Shown: positions 33,001-45,299 of the stretch, one piece after another
How positions within the stretch are numbered: the stretch's first letter is position 1
Layout of the letters: the number at the start of each line of letters is the position of its first letter
NCBI RefSeq assembly: GCF_964340395.1
Contig: NC_135561.1
Coordinates: forward strand, 18,769,240-18,833,239
DNA: 64,000 bases
Reading direction: 5' to 3'
Source: Glandiceps talaboti
Lineage: Eukaryota > Hemichordata > Enteropneusta > Spengelidae
Made by a program: the position numbers and the translations under genes
The notes under the pieces: generated by a model
Told to the model about the DNA's origin: nothing
The model's input: only the letters and a program-made list of their open reading frames with translations
The model's database searches: none

Positions 33001-36000
33001 TTTGGAAATGCTTCTATATCATGAACACTACCGTTGTTTAAACATATCTTCTATTTTCGTTGTTAATAAAACAGGAGAAGGATGGGAGGATAATAGTTGT
33101 ACTAGCATATGAAGGTCATGCCAGGACACTATTTTGTAATGTAAGTATGATTACTTTGTAAAATTTATTTAACGAGTTTATTTTGTTATCAATCAGGTGT
33201 GATCGAACACTCCATAGCGAAAAGTTCAATTCAAGCCGCAATGAATAGCAGACTCAATTACTAGATAAGGGATAACATGGTTGGTGACTTACAGACAATT
33301 AAAACATGATTTTTCTTGCTATCGGAAAGGCCTGTTATTTTCATGATACACTGTTTAACTTTTGTTCAAATGTTGACTTTATGAAGTGTCTCTTCAACTT
33401 CCACTACAACATTTAAATTTTACAGGCCTATCATCTCGGCATGTACGGGGCAGAGTATGCCTACTTGATACCTGGATGGTATCCTGAAAATTGGTGGGAA
33501 AAAGAAGAAGATATAGTTAACTGTACACAGGAGGAGATGAAGACGGTAATAGAAAGTGCAGTAGAAGTTGCACAATTAGCAAAAGACACTACGAACCAAG
33601 TTACAATTAATGGAGAGGTGAGTGTTGATATCCACAAAGTTAAACCTTCAGCATGTAAACCACATTCATTGTGTACAGTCTTTCTTCTACATGGCTTTGT
33701 TTAATCATATTTTACTCACTGAAATCTTTCATTTTGTATTTTGTAAGTATAAATCTTTTCTAAGTTGATTGTATTATCAAAAAATGGATTGAAGACAGCT
33801 AACATTTACGAATGAACTACTGTGCAGTACCATATATATGATCGGAATCACCTAGTACGTAAAATGTGAAATAGGCCAAATAAAACAATATTGTGTTTCC
33901 GATAACACAATGGACCCTAGTTAAGTAAAAGGATACATTTATGACAAGTTACTTCCTTTTCCATTTTCTTGCCAAAATATCTTGGTTACTTTTTTTTAAA
34001 TCACATTGGAGAGAGAAAATAATGTTTTTTTTTAGGCCATAACAGCAAACTCGGCATATTGTGTTTGTCTACTTCTGAATCACATAATTGTCTCCATTTA
34101 CGTCTTTTACACTTCATCAACTGGTATGGAAGTATTGTGACCAACGAGCATCTTCTCTTTGGGTCGAAGTAGTTAAAAAAAATAGCAGGCAAAATATTAT
34201 AAATCCCGACCTAACTACACTATTTTCTGAAGTCGTGTTATTGGAAACAAGAGTATTTTATTTATTTTGCCTTATGCAAAATAAAAAGGGCACAGTGCTG
34301 TTATTCATGTACTGTCTGCGTTCAAAATTCTTGTTAGCATAACAGAAACGCGAGAATCGAAATTTTGGATTATGAATAATTCAAAGTTAACACATTAGCT
34401 ACACAACATGGTTTTCATTTCTCATTGTAGACTTTCAAACAATATGAAAGAAGATACATGTCGCTGCTACAACAACCAAGATATAAATCTATGAATTTAA
34501 AATATCACTTTTGGCATGGTTTCGGCTATGACACTGTCTGGGCTATCGCGTTAGCTTTAAATACAAGCATCTCGCAGATGTCTCAAACAGTAAGGACTTT
34601 CGAGAAATGTCCAGTCAGACTTATATCATTCTGCCTTTTGTACACTTCTATTTATAATTGGTATCAACTTACTTAATTGTGGCAAAATAGTATTCTAAAG
34701 GCAGATGTCTGACTTGACGTTTCCCTGAAATGTTGTTTTTATTGATGATATTATTTTGATTTAATACAAAATGTTCATCAAATAGTACATTTCCTGAAAA
34801 ATGATACAGCTTGTCATATGACTGTTATAGTTTCATTTTCCATAACTTGTTGCTTCTTTTCGACGATGGGATATAGGATGTGATCAACTTGTCCTCTGAT
34901 ATAATACGAATTATAACACATTGTGTTCATATAGTCTTAAGTGTTTGGCTTAGATCGTGTCACACGGTAGGAACTATTGACCCGGAGTGACCTCAATATG
35001 GATATACGTGGTACTATTCGCGTTCTCCCTAGGATAATATTCATGTATCACGAACGTCTTAGCGGTGATTTGCTTTGACTGTAGAAAAAATATGTGCCCG
35101 AGAATTAATGTGATGTGCTATAAAACACATATTGCCCGACCTTGTTCGGGCACTGGTAGATGTCAAATTACCCCCCATGCTGTTAAGTACAAACTATTTC
35201 CCTCAGCTTTCAAACAAATATTATATTATTACAATACGAGATCCATGCATTATTAAAACTAATACATTCAAAACATGAAGCCAACATGATTTTAGGTATA
35301 ATGGTGCATTAGTTTGGAATTCTCTACCAACAGACCTATAAAAAACAGTGGCACCCGCGTTGAATACAATATATGTTCGTTTAAATGTTGTAATTCTTTA
35401 CACAATTTTACCAAACATTTATGGTTTATTATCTGAGAGATACGTTTTGTTGAATTGTTGTACACGTAGTGTTCAGACGTGTAAGTATTATCGATAGATT
35501 CTTGCTGAGTGTTATGTTTTTTCACTTAAAAATATATTGAGGAAATGTGTGGCACGATATCTTATTTAGCTCTTAGACTATTATGGCTATTTATCATGTC
35601 CTTCACTAGAATGACACCCCTTAAACTTGTGTTTGCACAGTGTACGTTTAACATTCCTAAATTGCTAAAAATGAAGCAATACAATACAATACAATACAAT
35701 ACAATACAATACAATACAATACAATACAATACAATACAATACAATGCAATGCAATACAATACAGTACTAACAGTACAGTACAATACAATACCATACAATA
35801 CAAGAAATCGTGATAGCGAAAATGAAACGTCATCACCATAATTTTTTTCGTGTGCACTTGATATTAAAACACGAGTTTATGGCATATTGTTTTTATTAAT
35901 CAAGGACACATAGTTTATATTAAAGGTAACTACATTCATCTCTTTAGATGACGAACTCTTCAACTCTAACAAGTCACAAGAATCTTGAAGATTTTACGTA

Positions 36001-39000
36001 CGATGACGGTGAAATGGCAAATATTATATTACAAGCTCTGCGTAACACGTCATTCCATGGAGTATCAGTAAGTATTACACATGATATAGGGGTACACCTA
36101 GGATAGGCGTTCCGGACTTTACCTTACAATATAAAGTTTAGCAAAACTACCTTCACAAATGTTTTGACTTTCGATAACATTTAAATTTGACATGTGATCC
36201 ATTGCATGTATCACTAAATACAGTGTGGCAATTACAGGAAATGTCTTTTTAGAACCTTTCTAAGCTTTTAATACATAACATATTATACACATAATACACA
36301 GTGCGATATACGTCCATATGTATATGTACAATGTGAAACCTTTATTGACAGGGTGAAGTCAAATTTGATGCCAATGGTGATAGAGAAGGCAATCTAGCAA
36401 TTTGTCAAATGAGAGGTGAAGTGCTATATAATATTTCGATTATTGCTTGAAGTATAAATAGCCATTATTCATATCCTACTATGGTAACAGCATAACAAAC
36501 ATATATTCAAAAATTAATTTAGCTAATTGACGACAGTGATAAATAGACGTAGTCAGGTGTAAACATCTGCCATTTATCGTGAAAGTGAAAGTTCGCTTTC
36601 CAAGTGGTGCATATGTAAACATAGAAAGGTTATTAAGGAATACGGTATTCATTTCAATTGACTCTCGATTTGATTACTAAAATGAAGAATCAACTTGACA
36701 CACAATAGAAATCATCTTTATGAGCATGTTTGTACATCTGGCCATGACACAGGACAAAGTATATCAGGATATTTTTTACCTGGTTCTAAGGTCCCTTACA
36801 TGGTAGTGTCTTGCGAATTGTTGTGTTATATACAGCATTGTATAGGCAAAACGGAAGAACCACGTCCAACTGACAAGGACTATCAGTAAATGTCTAATTT
36901 TGTTATTATTGAAAAATCATAACGTGAGATAAATAAATTATAAAAACTCACCTTTTGCAGATGGTAAATCGGTGTACCTTGGCATGGCTGATTTTAATGG
37001 GACAATGGCGATGGAGCGTGGATTCCAGTGGCAGGGTAATGGTTAAATAAAAAGAAACCAAGTATCAACCACATTTGCTGAATACATATTAACCTGTAAC
37101 ATTTTGGAAAACCTAACATTCTCTTTTGCGATAGTTGTCGTATTATAGTATACACCAAGATCATTGTCAACTCTACTAGCATACTATCAGATGATAGAGG
37201 GGGATTTCGACTACGTGACGGGAATCTTGTTTGCTGGAAATTCGGGTATCGACTCAAAGTGAGACCGTTTAATTTGTTTGCCCGTATCACGTTCGAGTAC
37301 TCACTGTTTATGCAAGATCTGGATTGAATAATTTTTTCCTCACAATTTTACCCTGATAATTCTAGAACAATGGAAGTAAATGATGACGTCATCGTATGTC
37401 ATTCGGACTTAGACTTTACGCGATATAACTGAAAAAGATTAATGAAACAGTTGCCTAAAACGGCGACATGTCACAAAATCAGATTGAATCTGAAAATGTT
37501 CCCGTTGGCATACTATGACTACTTACTCGGTAGATTTAAAACTAAAAACTAATAAATACATGATGCAGTCTTACAAAAACTTAACCCCTTGTGACTTGTT
37601 TAAACAATAATGTACGCCCTCCCAGCCCATAATGGACGAAAGCAAACTTTGAACGACATAATGGGCGAGGCGACAGCCGAGCACATTATGGAGTGCAATG
37701 TTTGCTTGAGTCCATTATGGACTGGGAGGACGTACATTATTGTTATTATTTTATAGTTTTGCCAATTCCAGTGAATTTGTAGACCGAGAAACGCAAAACA
37801 ACGTATAATATACACAGCGCTGAACGTCGTCTGCCATGTTCGGCCCGGAAGCTGAATACTAATCACAGCGACACACGTACGTACACGTACACACACATAT
37901 ACACTCCAATGAACTGCTGTGAACACAAATTTGTTTCATGAATGCGTTGTATTTTTAAACAGTGGAAATGACAATCATAAGTAACGACATACATTTCGAA
38001 AAAATACGGGCCTAGTCGTATGAAGAAACAGAACAAATAAGCTTGTATTGTTATGCTCGTTCCGGGGTCGCAATGCCCAATAACGGAGTACATTATCAGT
38101 AATAATGTACAGCGATGACGTCACAAAATTCACTGGAATTGGTAATGCTATAATATAATATTGTATAGTGTATTATGACTTGTAAATTGTGAGAGAAAAA
38201 ACCTAACAATAATCTCCCCCATTAATCAGTCTAGGTCTTGCACAGATAACAATGGTTACCCGAAAGTGATTCTGGCAAGCCAATTTAACGATCTCACTTT
38301 GGGGCGCGATCAGTTTTTATGGCCGGGGTGGACCGGTTACTTATTGTTCGTGTTGTACTTACAAATGATACTCTCTGCAATTCATCCACAAAACAACCCC
38401 CTGGCAAATAAAAAAAACACCGACCCACGAATCTTTTGACAAGAAACATTCTTGTTGTTCTTTCAAAAGACACTGTAGTCTCAAAGCATAATACCGCACA
38501 CTGCATCGTTAACTTTATATGTTAAATTTTCAGTAATTTTAAGTGCATCTCTTAAATTGCTAACCAAAATCAATTGCTTCCCATGTATAAATCTGTTAGA
38601 GAGGAACCCTACGTGATATAATTATGGTTATCTGTCCATACGACATATTCATATGAACTGACTACAGTATACGTAATCAATATGTTATAAAATTCTATAA
38701 AACAAGTTTGCATGAAGTGATTTAAATCAAAATTGTATTAATAAATATAATGTTTTCCTTCAATAATTCATTCATCTCGTCTAATGAAATTGTTCTTTGG
38801 ATTGTAAAAAGCAAATTGCTTGAACTCGTAAATTACTTTTTTAAGGAGCAAAAATACATAAAAGTTTACTGGTATTGAATAAATATTGAGGTTATATTCA
38901 TAAATGTTTATAATTGAATTATTTGTCGATTCTTACACATGAAATGGTACATTTAAATTCGTCAAATTATATAATTTTTTCTGCACATCTGACTGGTATT

Positions 39001-39425
39001 CCATTCTTATGAAGCAATGTGCACAACTAAAATATGCGTTTGTGCCGGATACAAACTGTGGGTGACTAGTAGATTTGTTCTCTTCTTACGGGCTATTTTA
39101 TAACTTACTACTTGCAAAGATTCACAGCTGTTATATATTGTTTATGCGATGTAACGTTGGTGAAATGCCAATTGTCATTTTGTTTTCAGGTAAAAAACCA
39201 CCAGTGGATGGAGAGCGATTGAGATACATAACTATGTATATAGATGACGAACTGTTAATTGCATCACTTGTGTTCTCTTTCGTGGGCATTTCACTTGATT
39301 GCGTTTTCCTCTGCTTCAACATACTAAAGCGAAATCATGGGTAAGGATTTAGGTTTTTATAAATAAATATTGTCTCTGTCTGTCAATCGGTCAGTCAGTC
39401 AGTCAGTCAGTCAGTCAGTCAGTCA

Positions 39426-39494
<69 letters not shown>

Positions 39495-42400
39495 TGTATG
39501 TATGTATGTATGTATGTATGTATGCATGCATGCATGCATGCATGCATGCATGCACGTACGTACGTACGTACGTACGTATGTATGTATGTATGTATGTATG
39601 TATGTATGTATGTATGTATGTATGTATATGTGTGTGTGCGTGTGTGTGTGTGTGTGTGTATGTTCAATCTGTATGCATGTGAATTCTCTAACAATGCTTC
39701 CACAGCAGTACCGTGAGTACCCCAGTCACTATTTGTTTGCTATCGGGTCATTAGAGAATTCAGTTTACACCCTTAGAAGCTAGCAAATTAACTCCTATTT
39801 AAGCAAACGTTACATGTCACTGACATATATGTATTCCTTAAATGACTTTGAAAGGGATCCAATTTTAACTGTCCTGAACTATTACTATACTTGTTTTATT
39901 TATTTTTATGTAGTCGTAAACAATTTACATGTGACATTTTCATCACTATGTCAACCCTTATTTCTTTGTATTGCGTTGTTAATATTGTTTACAGATTCAT
40001 CAAGCTATCCTCACCAAATATGAACAACATAACTTTGTTTGGGGCACTGTTGGTGTATTTGTCTATCATTCCCCTTGGCCTCATAAACTGCCGCTACCTA
40101 AGATCAGATCAAGAACGTACAATATCTTGTTTGGTAAGTACGAGAAATGTAAAAAGGCACATTCGCAGTATATCCGACGTTTAGGCAGTTCGTTTAGGCT
40201 GAGTATTAAATTTGGGTATGTATGTATGTATGTATGTATGTATGTATGTATGTATGTATGTATGTATGTATGTATGTATGTATCTGCATGTGTCTGTCTG
40301 TCTGTCTGTCTGTGTCTGCCTGCCTGTGTGTGTCTGTCTCTGTCTGCCTGTCAATGTGTGTTTATGTATGTCTGTGTCTGTGTATGTGTATGTGTATGTC
40401 TCTGTGTCTGTGTCTGTGTCTGTCTGTGTCTGTGTCCGTGTCTGTGTCTGTGTCCATGCTTACTAATGGGTTTGGACCAACCACTCCATTTAATGATATG
40501 TAGTGTACCATATTAGGTGTGCAGCTGCAAATATAAGTTTACCCATTGGTGATTTAATACTGTTTAGAGTGTACAATGTTTCTAGACTAAAAAACGTCCC
40601 AGTTACAACTAGTGCAGCAGACAACATACTTAATTATATGTTTAAAAAGGTAATTTAAAGAATGTATTTTGTCCATTTTTCTAGGTTGGTAAATGGCTAC
40701 TGTCAGTTGGATTTACATTAGGCTTTGGTCCAATGTTTGCCAAAACGTGGCGTATCCACAGAATTGTTATGAAGGTTAAGATTAGGAAGGAGGTAATTGT
40801 GAATATTTAAATCTATAAAATCAATTTATACTACAATACATGGATGTTATACATACATACATACATGCATACATACACACATATACACGTACATACAAAA
40901 AATACAAGCATACATACATACATACATACATACATACATACATACATACATACATACATACATACATACATACATAGAAATGCATAAGGAACTAATAAAC
41001 CAGTCCGTATATATAGCTGTTAAATCCGACGTTTCGAATAAATATTCTTTTTCAAAGGAAAAATTGGCGAGACAGAGAAATGCCAGGTGAAAACCCGAAC
41101 ATTTCTAAATATAATGGAACAAAACCGCGCGTGATATAAATAAACGGTTATACGTGGGATAAGTTCTTAAATTCGCACGCACCTAATAGAACCCAATAGA
41201 ATGCGCCTGAAATTTAAAAAAATACCCAATAATCATGATAATTAGATTGGGAAAGACGAGAATAATCTATTAATTCCAAGGGGTTCCAGCGTTCCAAGAC
41301 GGAAAAAGATTTCTTCTTCCTTCAACCTCAAAGCTTTCTCAACACCAGAAACCTTACAAATTCCTGAAATGGACATATCTGATACATTATGATCGTTTGT
41401 AATAAAATGCATAGATACGGGATAGTTACGATTCTTTTGTCTGGTCAAACGGAGATGTTCCACGAAACGATCACCAAGACGACGTACAGTTGAACCTATA
41501 TATAGAAAACCACATTTTTGACATGTAATGCAATATACTACATTAGTACTAATACAAGTAAATCTACTTGTAACAGGCACACTGTTCTTAGGGCCAAAAA
41601 CATGATTAGTATTAATAATGAAACGACATGTACCACATCGAGTACGATCGCACGGAAAAGAACCAGCATTAACTTCCAATTCACGTTGTTCTGTACGTAC
41701 CACCATATCTCTAAGACTGGTATCACAACGCCAAGCTGTTAATGGTACTGCAGGAAACAATGAATTGGTAACCCTATTAGAACGTAAGATATTAAAATGC
41801 TTGTATATTATGTTTTTAACTCTAGTTGAAAAGGGATGGTATGTAAGAGCTAGTATGGGACGATCGTTGTTACTCCTCTGATCATGTGATTTGATACAAT
41901 CTTCCCTAGACAAAGATGATACTTTATGTAAAGCCGCGTTGGTAACAGACATAGGATAACCACGTTGATGGAAGTACGCGCAAAATTCAGCAGACCTATT
42001 TCTGAAATCCAAATCACTACTACAAATACGACGTAGACGAAGTAATTGTGAATAGGGAATGGAATCTTTACACTTATTAGGATGTGATGAACCATACTGC
42101 AAATATGAATGTGAATCAGTAGGTTTAGTATAAATAGATGTAGCTATATCATCACCATCAATCCTAAGGGAGACGTCAAGGAAATTGATAGTTAGTTCTG
42201 AAATATCATAAGTATACTGAATAGCAGGATTAAAATTACATATGTAGTTAATAAACTGCATAAGGTCCTCAAGTTTGAGTGATGCTGCACCAACGCCGTC
42301 ATCAATAAATAGTTTATATAGATCAGGTAAGATCCCTTGATATGAGCTGAAAATAAGGTGTTCTTGATAAGATATAAATAAACAAGCATAACTAGGTCCA

Positions 42401-45266
42401 AGACAACTTCCCATAGCAACGCCGCGTTTCTGCACAAAATACCTGTCATTAAAGGTAAAATAATTACAGGTGAGAACAAGTTCAGCCAATCTAAGAAGTA
42501 CGTGGGTAGGAGGGTCAAGTACAGGTCTTAAATTAAGATAGTGTTTGATTGCAATTAACCCTTCATTATGTGGTATGGAAGTATATAAGGACTTAACGTC
42601 CATAGAAAAAAGGTATCGTGGCTTACCTTGTTGGAATTGGAAGCCATTAAATACTTTAAGAGCATGGTTCGTATCTTTAATGTAGGTAGGCTGAGATGCC
42701 ACAATAGGTCGTAAAAGGGCATCTAAATAACGCGCGATGTGTTCCGTAGGGCAGTTACAAGCTGAGACGATGGGCCTACCAGGAATATTAACCTTATGTA
42801 TCTTGGGTAGTAAATAAAACACGGCTGTCCTTGGTCGACGGACTATAAGGTTGCGTGCTTCCGTTGGTAATTCGCCAGCGGATATAAAAGCGTTAACAGT
42901 ATTCTTAATTTCGCGTTGCACGTCTTCTGTAGTATCACATTCCAATTCCTGGTAAAAATCCGTGTTTAAAAGTTGTCTCTCTGCCTCAGCCACATACAGA
43001 TCTTTATACCATGCAACTACTGCTCCGCCTTTATCTGCAGGCTTAATAACAATATCATCGCGCTTACTAAGGGATAAAATAGCATCGCGTTCTTCCTTAG
43101 TGATGTTACTGAAAGGGAACTTGTTATTAAATTTAATAGTATAAACCTCACGCCTGCAAACATTGATGTAATGGTCAAGAGTACTATTGCGACCAGCTTG
43201 AGGTGTCCAATGTGACTTAACAGGGAGGGCGCCAAACAACCATATGTATGTACATACATACATACATACATACATACATACATACATACATACATACATA
43301 CATACATACATACGGAAGATCGCTCAAAGCGTGAAATACGTTACTGTTATCCTGCCATTGCTTCTCAAGTAGTATATAATAGGATATATTTGTGTGACAT
43401 GTATGCAAAGGACTTTGGTTTCCAACACGCTACATTTAGCAAAAAACATGTGAGGTCTTGACACAACCACACACTCTACTTGAAGGTTCCTGTGATCAAT
43501 CAACTCCTTAAAGAATTCGTTTCACGTGTGACACTTTCACGTGGTCAATTCCATAGAATTGGACGGAGGGGGTTTATTTGGATTGTCATGAAAACTATGG
43601 AAGTAACTTTCGTGACTGTAAACTTGTATAACTATGGCCATATATGTAGACGTAAATATCGCCAAGGTCCCTCATAATGCATTTATCGGTGTATGAACAT
43701 GTATTCTCTTGTCAAATAGTGTCAATCCAAGCAAACTATTGAATAGAGTCATCCATTTGCTTACTCACAGTGCCACATAACACATCTTAATTAGTTGGTT
43801 ATCTTTGACAAATTACTTTCACTTACATTGTCGTGGAAGAGTGTGATTTCAGATTGTTTCTTCTTGTTTTTTTTCACAGCTTATTTACGACAAATATTTG
43901 ATACTTTTTGTCACCATCTTGTTGTTAGCTGATGTTGCAGTTTTCACGTCTTGGCAACTAATCGACCCTTGTCAGACTCGTCTAGTAGAAGTGTCCACGG
44001 AGGTATGTACAAAATATCTTTCGATCCATATATGGCGAATTCAACTCTTAGAAGGTGACAGGAAGTCATATAGTCTAGTCCAACTAAACATAAAGAGCAG
44101 GTTTTATTTGTGACACTGCCCCACCCCACAAATTTCTACACTAGCTGCAACTAGGATAATCTTCATCAAGCAACCAACTTGATATGAATATTCCTAAAGG
44201 TGGTTCAGTTACCTATAAAAGGACACTAGCACTATGTTCACTATTGGTCGATTTTATCTGGATTACGTAGGTAAAGCGAAAGCTTGCGTTTGAATCCGTC
44301 TCCACTTTAGTTCCCCCAAGAACACGTACGGAAAGTAAAACTTAGATGGACACCACATTGGGAACATCATAGACCACAGATAGCGGTGGACTTTGATGAC
44401 TGACTTAGAGGACTTGGGGGAAGCTCAAAGACCTGTAAAAGTTGGTAGCAGCTTTGTATCTCAGCTTGGACCGGGGGGGGGGGGGGGGGGACATTAATCA
44501 GTGCATGTTCGTTCAACTTATCTTGACACCTGTAGATTCAAGTTTTACGGTTCTGCTCACTAAATATTATCAATATCTTGACAGAAGTTAGGTCATGGGT
44601 CATACGCTTTCAGTCACAGCGATCGTTACGCATCATTTTACGTCATATCCCGTAAATGGTCATGTTTCATTCGCAAATTAGCCTATTTTGGTCAGTGGCG
44701 GCACTGGTTAGGGTTCCATACCGTAAATTACAAGTTCAGTACATCTTTATTTTTCACCATGTTATATGTGCACAGATACACTGTGTACAATAGACAGAAG
44801 TAAGTCAATATATCTAACATAACACGGTTTAAACAAACTGTCCACTTGTTGCGTTTATTTGCGACCTCCACATCAGATGCACCTTACATTGTAACACTCA
44901 TAGTCACATACAGCTTCGAACACGACGTACATTTATGAATAATAATCTTGCTGTCCATTTTCCAGCTCATGCAAGACTCATTTACGGTTATCAAAAGAAT
45001 CCATTCGTGTTCTTCTGAGTATCTGTGGGTATGGTTGGGTGCCCTCTACGGACAAAAGGGACTGTTATTGCTATTCGGTTGTTTTCTTGCACATGAAACA
45101 AGAAACATCCAAGTCGATGGTCTTAATGATTCGAGGTAAGAATACACAAACCCATGCTTTTTTTGTTACAAAATATTGACTATGATAGCATTGATGGTGA
45201 TGATGGCGTTGATGATGATGATGACGATGACGACCACGATAGTGATAGTTGTACATGTGGTGGTGG

Positions 45267-45299
<33 letters not shown>

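Noticed and set aside
41242-43311. Full 689-codon ORF as the natural start of the Penelope-like protein
   Set aside because: The first ~20 residues are microsatellite-coded; the real N-terminus was probably lost by 5' truncation.
44473-44490. G-run as a regulatory quadruplex
   Set aside because: A single homopolymer in an intron with no supporting context; similar runs lie near 12633, 14251, 27682 and 54963.
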